Assembly (NCBI RefSeq): GCF_001514265.1 | Contig: NZ_KQ948990.1 | Location: 134,320 to 198,319 of the forward strand | Length of the DNA: 64,000 nt | Direction: 5' to 3' | Source: Streptomyces resistomycificus | Lineage (GTDB): Bacteria; Actinomycetota; Actinomycetes; Streptomycetales; Streptomycetaceae | Shown here: positions 43,035-52,185 of the stretch, piece after piece | Layout of the letters: every line of letters starts with the position of its first letter | Numbering within the stretch: position 1 is the first letter of the stretch | Program-made: the position numbers and the translations under genes | Notes under the pieces: model-generated | The model's database searches: none | Seen by the model: the letters and a program-made list of their open reading frames with translations, nothing else | Told to the model about the DNA's origin: nothing

Positions 43035-43268
43035 CTACTCCTCGGGAGGGAACACCGGCTCCCCGCTCTCCAGCAGCGTGATCGTGATCGCCTCGACCGG
43101 GCAGCCCTCCGCCGCCGCGAGGACCTGCTCGTTGGCGTCGGTCTCGGGGTCGGCGGGGTGGGATTGGCGGCCCGTGTCGAGGCGGAAACCGTCCGGGGCG
43201 TGGTGGACGCACTGGGCCGAGCCGATGCACAGGGAGCGGTCGACCTCGATCTGCCAGCGGTCGCCCAT
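43035..43268 (-). CDS. Ferredoxin, [3Fe-4S] type (P450-partner like)
   Basis: 77 aa. Cysteines Cys14, Cys20 (CIGSAQC) and Cys56 (GCPVEAI) are spaced like those of actinobacterial single-cluster [3Fe-4S] ferredoxins (CxxxxxC...CP), which carry electrons to cytochromes P450. The start ATG 43268 lies 6 bp after the aldehyde dehydrogenase stop, so it is co-transcribed. The CYP125-like P450 at 56367 is a candidate partner, though not adjacent. Confidence 0.92.
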   Translation of the reverse strand: MGDRWQIEVDRSLCIGSAQCVHHAPDGFRLDTGRQSHPADPETDANEQVLAAAEGCPVEAITITLLESGEPVFPPEE

Positions 43269-43274
43269 GGTCGG

Positions 43275-44732
43275 TCAGCCCTCCCAGCCCGCCGGCAGGT
43301 GGATCATCTTGTGTTCCAGGTACTCGCCGAAGCCCTCGGGCCCGAACTCCCGCCCCAGTCCGGAGTTCTTGTAGCCGCCGAAGGGGCCGAGCATGTCGAG
43401 GCTGAAGGTGTTGACCGAGTACGTGCCGGTACGGACCTGCCGCGCGACCTCGACGCCGCGGTCGACGTCGGCCGTCCACACGCTGCCGCTGAGCCCGTAG
43501 TCGGAGTCGTTGGCGATCTTCACCGCATCGGACGCGTCGCCGTACGGGAGCAGGCAGATGACCGGGCCGAAGATCTCCTCGCGGGCGATCCGCATGGAGT
43601 TGTCGACGTCGCCGAAGAGGGTCGGCTCGACGTACCAGCCGCGGTCCAGGCCCGGCGGACGCCCACCGCCGGTGAGGATCTTGGCGCCCTCCTCCTGGCC
43701 GATGCGGATGTAGTCGAGGTTGCGCTGCTGCTGCCGCTTCGCCACCAGCGGGCCCACCTGGGTCGCCGGGTCCAGCGGGTCGCCGACCACCAGCGCTCCG
43801 GCCGCCGCCGCGAAGGCCTCGGCGAACTCGTCGTAGCGCGAACGCGGCAGCAGGATGCGGGTCTGGGCCACGCACGCCTGGCCGTTGTTCATCCAGGCCG
43901 CCGGGACGATCCCGGCGACCGCCGTCTCCAGGTCCGCGTCCGGCAGCACCACGGCCGCCGACTTGCCGCCCAGCTCCAGGGTCACGCGGGTGAGGTTGCG
44001 GGCGGCGACCTCCATCACGCGCTTGCCGGCCGCCACCGAGCCGGTGAAGGAGACCTTGTCGACGCCGGGATGCCCGACGAGGTACTCGCTGACCTCCCGG
44101 TCGGCGGGCAGGATCGACAGCACGCCCTCGGGCAGCCCGGCCTCGCGGGTGATCTCGGCGAGGAGGTAGGCGTCCAGCGGCGACTCCGGCGAGGGCTTGA
44201 GGATCGCCGTGCAGCCGGCGAGCAGCGCGGGGGCGAGCTTGGCGCCGGCCACGAACTGGGGGACGTTCCAGGGGGCCACGGCCGCCACCACCCCGACCGG
44301 CTCGCGCCGCACCAGGATCTTCCCGAGGACTCCGTCGCGCCCCTCCTCGTAGGTGAAGTTCCGCGCGACCGTGATCGCCGAGTCCCAGACCATCATCGCG
44401 CCGAGCGCCTGGGCGAGGACGCTCCAGGAGTACGGCGACCCGTTCTCGGAGGAGATCACCCGGGCGATCTCCTCGTGCCGTACGGCGATCGCGTCCTTGA
44501 CGCGGGTGACGACCTCGATCCGCTCGTCGAGCGTCATCCGCGGCCAGGGTCCCTCGTCGAACGCGGTGCGCGCCGCGGCGACGGCCCGGTCCACGTCCTC
44601 GCGCGAGGCGTGCGGCACCCGCCCGATGACCTGCTCGGTGTGCGGCGAGATCACCTCGATGACGTCCTTGCCCAGGGGGTCGGTCAACTCCCCGCCGATG
44701 AACAGCTGTCCGTGTTCCACGAGCTCGGTCAT
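43275..44732 (-). CDS. Aldehyde dehydrogenase
   Basis: 485 aa, full length for the superfamily. Catalytic Cys287 (NNGQACVAQTR) and Glu253 (LELGGKSAAV), the NAD-binding VAPWNVPQFV, PSPESPLDAYLLAE and FTGSVAAGKRVMEV. Oxidises an aldehyde to an acid with NAD(P). ATG 44732 is used; the frame continues upstream without motif support. With the ferredoxin it forms an operon divergent from the MBL hydrolase/NTF2 pair, with a KstR-like box between. In steroid degradation it could oxidise the aldehyde formed on the side chain. Confidence 0.93.
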   Translation of the reverse strand: MTELVEHGQLFIGGELTDPLGKDVIEVISPHTEQVIGRVPHASREDVDRAVAAARTAFDEGPWPRMTLDERIEVVTRVKDAIAVRHEEIARVISSENGSPYSWSVLAQALGAMMVWDSAITVARNFTYEEGRDGVLGKILVRREPVGVVAAVAPWNVPQFVAGAKLAPALLAGCTAILKPSPESPLDAYLLAEITREAGLPEGVLSILPADREVSEYLVGHPGVDKVSFTGSVAAGKRVMEVAARNLTRVTLELGGKSAAVVLPDADLETAVAGIVPAAWMNNGQACVAQTRILLPRSRYDEFAEAFAAAAGALVVGDPLDPATQVGPLVAKRQQQRNLDYIRIGQEEGAKILTGGGRPPGLDRGWYVEPTLFGDVDNSMRIAREEIFGPVICLLPYGDASDAVKIANDSDYGLSGSVWTADVDRGVEVARQVRTGTYSVNTFSLDMLGPFGGYKNSGLGREFGPEGFGEYLEHKMIHLPAGWEG

Positions 44733-44842
44733 GGCGACTGCCTCCCCGGGGGCGCTTACTGACGGTGCATCAGATAGTGAGACTGATACCAGCTCCACCC
44801 GGAGGAGTCCACGGACCGCGCACCGGTGACTCGGGCTCCCAT

Positions 44843-44856
44843 CGAAACCTGTTCTA
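44843..44856. promoter_or_regulatory. KstR-like operator between ALDH and MBL operons
   Basis: CGAAACCTGTTCTA fits TNNAACNNGTTNNA except for the first T, which is C here. The reverse strand reads TAGAACAGGTTTCG. It lies 111 bp from the aldehyde dehydrogenase start and 47 bp from the MBL hydrolase start, in the middle of a divergent promoter region. Confidence 0.6.
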
Positions 44857-44902
44857 GTTATACTCGGGCTCGCGTGGCCGGAACGCGGCGATTGGGGAGC
44901 CC

Positions 44903-45928
44903 ATGACGCAGGTGTACGACCACGGCGGCGGCGTCCGTTCCCTCCGGGTCCCCATCCCGGACAACCCCCTCGGCCACACCCTGGTCTACCTCCTCGACAC
45001 CGACCGCGGGCCGGTGCTGATCGACACCGGCTGGGACGACCCGGACTCCTGGGACACCCTCGCCGCGGGGCTGACGGCGTGCGGCACCTCACCCGAGGAG
45101 ATCCACGGGGTCGTGATCACCCACCACCACCCCGACCACCACGGCCTGTCAGGCCGGGTGCGGGAGGCGTCGGGTGCCTGGGTCGCGATGCACGAGGCGG
45201 ACGGGGCGATCGTGCGGCGCACCCGGCAGACCCGCGCCGAGCGCTGGTTCACCTACATGACGGCGAAGCTCGAGGCCGCCGGCGCCCCCGAGTCCCACAT
45301 CGCGCCCCTGCGCGCCACCCGTCCCCGCGCGCTGCCCGGCCTCTCCCCCGCCCTGCCCGACCGCGAGATCGTCCCCGGCGAACTCCTCGCCCTCCCCGGC
45401 CGCCGCCTGCGTGCCGTCTGGACGCCGGGCCACACCCCCGGCCACGTCTGCCTGCACCTGGAGGAGGAGCACCCCGCCCGGCTGCCGGGCCACGGCCGCC
45501 TGTTCTCCGGCGACCATCTGCTGCCCGAGATCACCCCGCACATCGGCCTGTACGAGGACCCCGACGACGCCACCGTCACCGACCCGCTGGGCGACTACCT
45601 CGACTCACTGGAGCGTGTCGGCCGCCTCGCCCCCGCCGAGGTGCTCCCGGCCCACCAGCACGCCTTCACCGACGCGGCGTCCCGCGTACGGGAGTTGCTC
45701 GCCCACCACGAGGACCGCCTCACCGGCCTGTTGGTCCTGCTGGCCGAGCCGCTCACCCCCTGGCAGCTCGCCGAGCGCATGGAGTGGAACCGGCCGTGGG
45801 CCCAGATCCCTTACGGGTCACGGAACATCGCCGTCTCGGAGGCGGAGGCGCATCTGCGGCGCCTGGTGAAGCTGGGCCGGGCGGAGGCGGTGACAGGGAG
45901 CGAGCCGGTGACCTACGTGGCCGTCTGA
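44903..45928 (+). CDS. MBL-fold metallo-hydrolase with C-terminal winged helix
   Basis: 341 aa. Metallo-beta-lactamase fold with the metal motif THHHPDHHGLSG near residues 72-83 (HxHxDH), later His in WTPGHTPGHVCLH and Asp in FSGDHLLPEITPHI. The last 60 residues (LTPWQLAERMEWNRPWAQIP) form a winged-helix-like tail, as in glyoxalase II-like or lactonase-like enzymes of actinobacteria. ATG 44903. The next gene starts 27 bp downstream. It is divergent from the aldehyde dehydrogenase operon across a KstR-like box. A ring-opening lactone hydrolase would fit the pathway but is inference. Confidence 0.9.
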   Translation: MTQVYDHGGGVRSLRVPIPDNPLGHTLVYLLDTDRGPVLIDTGWDDPDSWDTLAAGLTACGTSPEEIHGVVITHHHPDHHGLSGRVREASGAWVAMHEADGAIVRRTRQTRAERWFTYMTAKLEAAGAPESHIAPLRATRPRALPGLSPALPDREIVPGELLALPGRRLRAVWTPGHTPGHVCLHLEEEHPARLPGHGRLFSGDHLLPEITPHIGLYEDPDDATVTDPLGDYLDSLERVGRLAPAEVLPAHQHAFTDAASRVRELLAHHEDRLTGLLVLLAEPLTPWQLAERMEWNRPWAQIPYGSRNIAVSEAEAHLRRLVKLGRAEAVTGSEPVTYVAV

Positions 45929-45955
45929 CACCCGCCTGGTCGTTTAATACGGGAC

Positions 45956-46408
45956 ATGCAGCAACTTCTCGACGAACGCGCCTGCGAGCGCCTCCTCATC
46001 GACTTCGTCCACCGGCTCGACCTCGGCGAACCGGGCTCCGTGGCCGAGCTGTTCACCGAGGACGGCAGCTGGCAGTGGCCCGACGGCGACCGGCTGATCA
46101 AGGGGCGGGAGGCGCTGAGGCGGTACTTCGGCTCCCGGCCCGCCGACCGGCTCTCCCGCCGCCTGCTGTCGAACATCCTCGTGACCGTCACCTCCCCGGG
46201 CACCGCGACGGCGATCTCGTACTTCACGACGTACCGCGTCGACGGCCACGACGGCGGAGCGGATCCGATACCGCCCGGCCCACCGGTCCAGGTCGGCCAC
46301 TACGAGGACTCGTTCCGCAAGTCACCCGACGGCACCTGGCTGCTCGCCACCCGCGTCCTCCACCTCCCCTTCGGCGGCCCCACCCCGCGCGCGGGGTCGC
46401 TGACCTGA
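45956..46408 (+). CDS. NTF2-like (SnoaL) fold protein
   Basis: 150 aa. A cone-shaped alpha+beta fold seen in the opening LLDERACERLLIDFVHRLDL, AELFTEDGSWQWPDGDRLIK and GREALRRYFGSRPADRLSRR. Such folds include ketosteroid isomerases, hydroxylase small subunits and many without activity. ATG 45956, 27 bp after the MBL gene and probably in the same transcript. The 3' end overlaps the convergent phosphotransferase gene by 87 bp. A steroid isomerase role is an untested idea. Confidence 0.85.
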   Translation: MQQLLDERACERLLIDFVHRLDLGEPGSVAELFTEDGSWQWPDGDRLIKGREALRRYFGSRPADRLSRRLLSNILVTVTSPGTATAISYFTTYRVDGHDGGADPIPPGPPVQVGHYEDSFRKSPDGTWLLATRVLHLPFGGPTPRAGSLT

Positions 46409-47113
46409 ACCGCTCATGATGCGGGGAAGGCTGTCGACGAGCCCTGTCGGGACACCGGACACCACCGAGCGGATCAAGTCCTCGGCCGCGCCGAGCAGTT
46501 CGATCTCGTGGCGGCTCATCGTCACATTGGCCGCCCGTCGTCGCCGCGCCTGAGCCAGGCCGTCCTCGGTGAGGTGGGAGCGGTCGGCGAGCAGGGCGGT
46601 CAGCATCGTGCGGGCCGGGGTGGCCAACGGGTCGTCGGCCACGGCGACCTGGGCGAGGATCATCGCGGAGACGCCCCAGTCCAGGCCCGGTTCGCCCGCC
46701 TCCGAGTTGCTCCAGTCGATGACCCGGGGGCCGTCGGCGGTGAGGATCACGTTCTCCGGGTGCAGGTCCAGGTGGAGAACGCGGGCGCCGGCGCCGAGGG
46801 GCGGGACCGCGTGCAGGGTGCGCAGCAGCCCGGCCAGGATCGCGCCCGCCTCGTCCGGGCCCAGCGAGCCCGCCAGGCACGCCTCCAGCATCGTCGGCCC
46901 GTACAGCCGCTCCATCACCAGGTCGGAGGGCGTCGACTCGGCCCACCGCACCCGCGGCACCGGATAGCCGTGGCCGCGCACGTGCTCCATCACCGCGCCC
47001 TCGGCGGCGGCGTCCCCGTGACCGTGCCGGTCGCGGCGCAGCACCCACGCCTCGTCGATCTCGTACACGTCGTTGGCGCGGCCGGAGCCGAGCAGTCTCC
47101 CCGTCTGCCACAT
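46322..47113 (-). CDS. Aminoglycoside phosphotransferase-family kinase
   Basis: 263 aa. APH-type kinase: the catalytic loop LHLDLHPENVILTADG (HxD...N) near 112-127 and the metal-binding RVIDWSNSEAGEPGLDWG near 130-147. The N-terminal lobe is short and the glycine loop is LGSGRANDVYEIDEAWVLRR. Members phosphorylate small molecules, sugars or antibiotics. ATG 47113. Convergent with the NTF2-like gene (87-bp overlap). Substrate unknown. Confidence 0.85.
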   Translation of the reverse strand: MWQTGRLLGSGRANDVYEIDEAWVLRRDRHGHGDAAAEGAVMEHVRGHGYPVPRVRWAESTPSDLVMERLYGPTMLEACLAGSLGPDEAGAILAGLLRTLHAVPPLGAGARVLHLDLHPENVILTADGPRVIDWSNSEAGEPGLDWGVSAMILAQVAVADDPLATPARTMLTALLADRSHLTEDGLAQARRRRAANVTMSRHEIELLGAAEDLIRSVVSGVPTGLVDSLPRIMSGSGQRPRARGGAAEGEVEDAGGEQPGAVG

Positions 47114-47189
47114 GCACCCGACCGTATCCGCCCGGACCGGTCCGCCGCACAGGCTGCCCTCGGGGGCTTCTTTACGGGCCGGTAGAGTA

Positions 47190-47380
47190 GCCGGGTCGTA
47201 TCACACCCGTACGGGGGGAAGCCGGTGCAAATCCGGCGCTGACCCGCAACCGTGAACCACAGCCGTGGCCGCAGCCGACGCCGTGGTGAGCCGGACTGCC
47301 CCGGACGGTCGTGACCGGCTCTCGCGCACCGGCAACCGGCCGGTGTGCGGCACCGTCGAGGTATACGGGGCCGAGCCGCC
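47190..47380 (+). promoter_or_regulatory. Cobalamin (B12) riboswitch
   Basis: A long leader upstream of the gene at 47432. It contains the B12 aptamer blocks gggggaagccggtgcaaatc, ccggcgctgacccgcaaccg, and later gagccggactgcc and gtcgaggtatacgg. These are the conserved core segments of the adenosylcobalamin riboswitch. B12 binding would reduce expression of the downstream operon. The region 47381-47431 with tttcagggagagg is the probable expression platform and ribosome site. Confidence 0.93.
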
Positions 47381-47431
47381 GGGGTGTCCCGTGCTGCCCG
47401 GCTCCCTTTCAGGGAGAGGCATCCGCCGATC

Positions 47432-48667
47432 ATGAACGTCCGCCGCAGCGCAGCGGTGCTGGCCGCCGCCACCGCCGTGATCGGGGCCGCCGCGCCCGCC
47501 GTCGCCGCCGACCCGTCCCCCTCCGCGTCCCAGGCGTTGCCCGCCGCGCTGTACGGCGGGACGCCCCCGACGTACGACGGTGTCTGGCGCCAGTCCCTCG
47601 CCCTGCTCGCCCAGCACACGGTGGGCGTGCGGCCCGCCACGAAGTCCGTGGACTGGCTGACCGGGCAGCAGTGCGCGAACGGCGCCTTCGCGCCCTACCG
47701 CGCCGACACCTCCGCGGCCTGCGACCCGAAGACGACGGTCGACACGAACAGCACCGCGGCGGCCGTCCAGGCCCTCGCCGCGCTCGGCGGCCACGACGCC
47801 GTCACCGACAAGGCCGTCAGCTGGCTGAAGTCCGTGCAGAACAAGGACGGCGGCTGGGGATACTCCCCGGGCGGCGCCAGCGACACCAACTCGACGTCCG
47901 TCGTCGTCGGCGCGCTGACCGCCGTGGGGGAGAAGCCGGCGGACGTGCGCAAGGGAGACAAGGATCCCTACGACGCCCTGGTGAGCCTCGCCCTGCCGTG
48001 CGAGGGCGACGGAGCCGGTGCCTTCGCCTTCCAGCCCGACAAGAAGGGCAAGCTGTACGCCAACGCGGACGCCACGGCGGCCGGTGTCGTCGGCGCGCTC
48101 GGCGAGGGGCTGGTCGTGGCGCCCGTGGCGCGGACGAAGGCCGCCACCTGCGCCGACGCCGGCTCCCCTGAGCCGCGGCGGGCCGCCGCGAACGGCGCCG
48201 CCTACCTCACGAAGGCCCTCGCCGGGGACGCTCACCTCAAGTCCGCCCTGCCCGGCTCCACCGACCAGCCCGACTACGGCAACACCGCGGACGCGGTCGT
48301 CGCCCTCGCCGCACAGGGCCGGACGGCGGAGGCGAGGAAGGCGCTGGAGTGGCTGGAGCAGAACTCCGCGACCTGGGCGGCGCAGAGCGGCCCGGCCGCC
48401 TACGCCCAGCTGATCTTCGCCGCGCACGCGACCGGCACCGACCCGCGTGACTTCGGTGGCGCGGACCTGGTGAAGCAGCTCAACGCGACCGGCCCGGCAC
48501 CGCTGACGGGGAAGGCCGCCGGCGGGACGGCGCGGGCCACCGACGACTCCGCCGACGCCGGCGGCGACTTGGGCGACAGCGTGTGGTGGATGGTCGGCGT
48601 GGGCCTCGCCGCCGGAGCCGGTATCGGCTTCCTGCTCAGCAGCCGCAACAAGAAGAAGCAGCCGTGA
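47432..48667 (+). CDS. Secreted prenyltransferase/squalene-cyclase-fold protein, membrane-anchored, B12-regulated
   Basis: 411 aa. Residues 1-29 are a signal peptide (VLAAATAVIGAAAPAVAADP). The body is an alpha/alpha toroid with repeated helical pairs containing QNKDGGWGYSPGGASDTNST and TAAAVQALAALGG-like motifs, the same fold as terpene cyclases and the vertebrate B12-binding intrinsic factor. The C-terminus has one membrane segment (WWMVGVGLAAGAGIGFLLSS) and a basic tail, so it is anchored facing outside. As first gene after a B12 riboswitch and before an ECF transporter, it is a likely extracellular cobalamin or precursor-binding protein. Stop overlaps the next gene. Confidence 0.85.
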   Translation: MNVRRSAAVLAAATAVIGAAAPAVAADPSPSASQALPAALYGGTPPTYDGVWRQSLALLAQHTVGVRPATKSVDWLTGQQCANGAFAPYRADTSAACDPKTTVDTNSTAAAVQALAALGGHDAVTDKAVSWLKSVQNKDGGWGYSPGGASDTNSTSVVVGALTAVGEKPADVRKGDKDPYDALVSLALPCEGDGAGAFAFQPDKKGKLYANADATAAGVVGALGEGLVVAPVARTKAATCADAGSPEPRRAAANGAAYLTKALAGDAHLKSALPGSTDQPDYGNTADAVVALAAQGRTAEARKALEWLEQNSATWAAQSGPAAYAQLIFAAHATGTDPRDFGGADLVKQLNATGPAPLTGKAAGGTARATDDSADAGGDLGDSVWWMVGVGLAAGAGIGFLLSSRNKKKQP

Positions 48668-49314
48668 TCCGCCGCCGTGCCGCCGCCCTCCTGGTCCTGG
48701 CCGCGTTCCCGCTCCTGCTGAACACCGGCCAGGCCCAGGCCGCGGGCTACCGCTACTGGTCCTTCTGGGAGCGCGACGGCGGGCAGTGGACGTACGCCGG
48801 TCAGGGTCCCTCGACCCTCCGCCCCTCCGACGGCGACGTCCAGGGCTTCCGCTTCGCGGTGAGCGAGGACTCGGGCGACGCGACCAGGCCGCGCGGCACG
48901 GCCGACTTCACGGCTATCTGCGCCAAGACCCCGGCGCGGGACGGCAGGAAGCGGGTGGCTCTGGTCATCGACTTCGGCACCCCGGCGGACGCCCCGTCCG
49001 GCGAGACCCCACCGGCCACCCGCACGGCCTGTGCGGTGACCGCGCCCGACGCCACCACGGCCGAGGCGCTCGCCGCCGTGGCCAAGCCCCTTCGCTACAA
49101 CACCAACGCCCTCCTGTGCGCCATCGCCGGCTACCCGCGGACGGGGTGCGGCGAGGCCGTGTCCACGGAGCGGAACCCGTCGGACACCGGGAAGGCCGAC
49201 ACGGGCGAGCGGTCGGACGCGGGACCGTCGGTGGGTCTGCTCGCGGGCCTGGCCGCGGTGGCCGCACTGGGCGCGGCGGCGGTGTGGCAGGCACGGCGGC
49301 GACGGCGTGACTGA
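48664..49314 (+). CDS. Secreted membrane-anchored protein of B12 operon
   Basis: 216 aa, GTG 48664 overlapping the previous stop. Signal peptide (ALLVLAAFPLLLNTGQAQAA), a soluble domain of about 150 residues (GYRYWSFWERDGGQWTYAGQ, VQGFRFAVSEDSGDATRPRG), a Ser/Asp/Thr linker and a C-terminal membrane segment (VGLLAGLAAVAALGAAAVWQ) with a basic tail. It may be a second surface component of the B12 uptake system. The 3' end overlaps EcfT by 8 bp. Confidence 0.85.
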   Translation: MIRRRAAALLVLAAFPLLLNTGQAQAAGYRYWSFWERDGGQWTYAGQGPSTLRPSDGDVQGFRFAVSEDSGDATRPRGTADFTAICAKTPARDGRKRVALVIDFGTPADAPSGETPPATRTACAVTAPDATTAEALAAVAKPLRYNTNALLCAIAGYPRTGCGEAVSTERNPSDTGKADTGERSDAGPSVGLLAGLAAVAALGAAAVWQARRRRRD

Positions 49315-50497
49315 CGCGCCCGGCCGCGGGCGGTCACGCCACCGGGCCGCAACCGGTGGGCGCGGCGGCACCCGGCACACCCCGGTGAACGCCCCCGCCC
49401 GCCCGCGGCCGCGCCGGGTGGCGACCCTGCACGCCGGGGCCTGGTGGCTCTGGGCCCTGGGCCTGGGCACCGCCGCCACCCGCACCACCAACCCGCTCCT
49501 GCTCGCGCTCCTCATCGCCACCTCGGCGTACGTCGTCGCGGCCCGTCGCCCCGACACCCCCAGCGCCCGTTCCTACACCGCCTTCGTGAAGCTGGCGCTG
49601 GCCGTGATCGTCATCCGGCTCCTCTTCGCCGTCGTCCTCGGCTCCCCCGTCCCCGGCACACACGTCGTCGTCACCCTCCCCGAAGTCCCCCTCCCCGACT
49701 GGGCCCAGGGCATCCGCCTGGGCGGCAGGGTCACCGCCGAGGGTCTCCTCGTCGCGCTCTACGACGGCCTGCGGCTCGCCACGCTGCTGATCTGCGTGGG
49801 CGCGGCGAACGCCCTGGCGAACCCGGCCCGCCTCCTCAAGTCCCTGCCCGGCGCCCTGTACGAGATGGGCGTGGCCGTCGTCGTCGCCCTCACCTTCGCG
49901 CCGAACCTCATCGCGGACGTGCAGCGCCTGCGCGCCGCCCGCCGGCTGCGCGGCCGCCCGGACAAGGGTGTCCGGGGCCTGCTCCAGGTCGCGCTCCCGG
50001 TGCTCGAGGGCGCCCTGGAACGTTCCGTCGCCCTCGCCGCCGCGATGGACGCCCGCGGCTACGGCCGCAGCGCCGACGTCCCCGCCCCGGTCCGGCGTAC
50101 GACCACCGCCCTCACCCTCGGCGGCCTGCTCGGCGTCTGCGCGGGGACGTACGGGGTGCTGACGGCCGAGGGCGGCACGTACGGCCTCCCGGTGCTGTTC
50201 GCCGGTCTCGCCGCCGCGCTCGCCGGACTCCGCCTGGGCGGCCGCCGTTCCCTGCGCACCCGCTACCGTCCGGACCGCTGGGACGTCCGCGCCCGGCTGG
50301 TCGCCGGATCCGGCGTGGCGGTGGCGGCCCTGACGGTCCTCGCCTCCGTGCGGGACCCGGAGGCCCTGCACCCGGGCGTGCTCCCGCTCGTCGCCCCCAC
50401 CCTTCCGCTGTGGCCGGCGGCGGCCGTACTGCTCGGCCTGCTCCCGGCGTTCGTCGCGCCCGACCCCGCCCTCGACCCGAAGGAACCGTCGTCGTGA
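49307..50497 (+). CDS. ecfT: ECF transporter transmembrane protein EcfT (CbiQ family)
   Basis: 396 aa, GTG 49307. Family markers include LHAGAWWLWALGLGTAATRT, GLLVALYDGLRLATLLICVG, ANPARLLKSLPGALYEMGVA and the coupling helix region with LRAARRLRGRPDKG, typical of CbiQ/EcfT. It joins the S component to the two ATPase domains. The long loop and C-terminal extension (about 280-390) add membrane helices. The 3' end overlaps the next gene by 4 bp. Confidence 0.9.
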   Translation: MTDAPGRGRSRHRAATGGRGGTRHTPVNAPARPRPRRVATLHAGAWWLWALGLGTAATRTTNPLLLALLIATSAYVVAARRPDTPSARSYTAFVKLALAVIVIRLLFAVVLGSPVPGTHVVVTLPEVPLPDWAQGIRLGGRVTAEGLLVALYDGLRLATLLICVGAANALANPARLLKSLPGALYEMGVAVVVALTFAPNLIADVQRLRAARRLRGRPDKGVRGLLQVALPVLEGALERSVALAAAMDARGYGRSADVPAPVRRTTTALTLGGLLGVCAGTYGVLTAEGGTYGLPVLFAGLAAALAGLRLGGRRSLRTRYRPDRWDVRARLVAGSGVAVAALTVLASVRDPEALHPGVLPLVAPTLPLWPAAAVLLGLLPAFVAPDPALDPKEPSS

Positions 50498-52185
50498 TCC
50501 GCTTCGAGAACGTCTCCGTGACGTACGACGGCGCTGCCGAACCCACCGTCCAGGGTGTGGACTTCGAGGTCCCCGAGGGTGAACTCGTGCTGCTGGTGGG
50601 CCCGTCGGGCGTCGGAAAGTCGACGGTGCTGGGCGCGGTGAGCGGTCTCGTGCCGCACTTCACCGGCGGCACGCTGCGCGGCCGGGTGACGGTGGCCGGC
50701 CGGGACACCCGTACGCACAAGCCCCGCGAGCTCGCCGACCTGGTGGGGACCGTCGGCCAGGATCCGCTCTCCCACTTCGTCACCGACACGGTCGAGGACG
50801 AACTCGCCTACGGCATGGAGTCATTGGGCCTCGCCCCGGACGTGATGCGGCGTCGCGTCGAGGAGACCCTCGACCTGCTGGGCCTCGCCGACCTCCGTGA
50901 CCGTCCCATCGCCACGCTCTCCGGCGGCCAGCAGCAGCGGGTCGCGATCGGTTCGGTCCTCACCCCGCACCCGCGGGTCCTGGTCCTCGACGAGCCGACC
51001 TCCGCGCTCGACCCGGCGGCCGCCGAGGAGGTCCTCGCGGTCCTCCAGCGCCTGGTCCACGACCTCGGCACGACGGTCCTCATGGCCGAGCACCGGCTGG
51101 AACGCGTCGTCCAGTACGCCGACCAGGTCGCGCTCCTCGCCTCGCCCGGGTCGGCCCCCGTGCTCGGCGCCCCGGCCGAGATCATGGCCGTGTCTCCGGT
51201 GTACCCGCCGGTCGTGGACCTGGGCCGCCTCGCGGGGTGGTCGCCGCTGCCGCTGACGGTCCGGGACGCCCGGCGACGGGCGGGCGGCCTTGGGGACCGC
51301 CTGACGGGACGGGACGCGACCCGCGACACACCGGCCCTCGCCCCGGCCGCTTTGGCCCCGGCACCCGCCGGGCCCGCCCCGTCCGCCTGGTCCCGCCGCC
51401 TGCGCGGAAAGGCCCCGGCGGCCCCCGGCCCCGCTCACCCCGCCGAGGTCCGCGCCCTCGCCGTCCGGCGCGCCCGCGTCCAGGCGCTGCGCCACATCGA
51501 CCTGGCCGTCGCCCCCGGCGAGACCGTCGCGCTCATGGGCCGCAACGGCGCCGGAAAGTCCACGTTGCTCTCCGCGCTGGTCGGGCTGCTGGAGCCGTCC
51601 TCGGGGTCGGTGCGGGTCGGCGGGGTCGTGCCGCACCGCACGGCATCGCCCGAGCTCGTCCGCCGCGTGGGTCTCGTACCGCAGGAACCACGCGACCTGC
51701 TGTACTCCGACACGGTCGCCGCCGAGTGCGAGGCCGCCGACCGGGACGCGGGCGCCGCGCCGGGCTCCTGCCGGGCCCTGGTCACCGAGCTGCTGCCCGG
51801 TGTCACCGACGACACCCACCCCCGCGACCTCTCCGAGGGCCAGCGGCTGGCCCTCGCGCTGGCCGTGGTGCTGACCGCCCGCCCGCCCCTGCTGCTCCTC
51901 GACGAGCCGACCCGGGGCCTGGACTACGCGGCCAAGGTCCGCCTGGTGGCCGTCCTGCGCGGGCTGGCGGCCGAGGGCCACGCGATCGTGCTGGCGACGC
52001 ACGACGTGGAGCTGGCCGCCGAGCTCGCCCACCGGGTGGTCCTGCTCGCCGACGGCGAGGTGATCGCGGACGGCCCGACCGCGGACGTGGTGGTGGCCTC
52101 CCCCTCCTTCGCCCCGCAGGTCACCAAGATCCTGGCTCCGCGGAAGTGGCTCACGGTGGCCCAGGTGAGGGAGGCGCTGTCATGA
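50494..52185 (+). CDS. ecfA: ECF transporter fused dual ATPase EcfA
   Basis: 563 aa, GTG 50494. Two ABC ATPase domains in one chain. Domain 1: Walker A GPSGVGKS (about 37-44), signature LSGGQQQRVAIG and Walker B VLVLDEPTSALDP. Domain 2 from about 330: Walker A GRNGAGKST, signature LSEGQRLALALA and Walker B LLLLDEPTRGLDY. Fused A/A' ATPases are common in actinobacterial ECF systems. A Pro/Ala-rich linker joins the domains. It overlaps the S-component start by 4 bp. Confidence 0.95.
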   Translation: MIRFENVSVTYDGAAEPTVQGVDFEVPEGELVLLVGPSGVGKSTVLGAVSGLVPHFTGGTLRGRVTVAGRDTRTHKPRELADLVGTVGQDPLSHFVTDTVEDELAYGMESLGLAPDVMRRRVEETLDLLGLADLRDRPIATLSGGQQQRVAIGSVLTPHPRVLVLDEPTSALDPAAAEEVLAVLQRLVHDLGTTVLMAEHRLERVVQYADQVALLASPGSAPVLGAPAEIMAVSPVYPPVVDLGRLAGWSPLPLTVRDARRRAGGLGDRLTGRDATRDTPALAPAALAPAPAGPAPSAWSRRLRGKAPAAPGPAHPAEVRALAVRRARVQALRHIDLAVAPGETVALMGRNGAGKSTLLSALVGLLEPSSGSVRVGGVVPHRTASPELVRRVGLVPQEPRDLLYSDTVAAECEAADRDAGAAPGSCRALVTELLPGVTDDTHPRDLSEGQRLALALAVVLTARPPLLLLDEPTRGLDYAAKVRLVAVLRGLAAEGHAIVLATHDVELAAELAHRVVLLADGEVIADGPTADVVVASPSFAPQVTKILAPRKWLTVAQVREALS

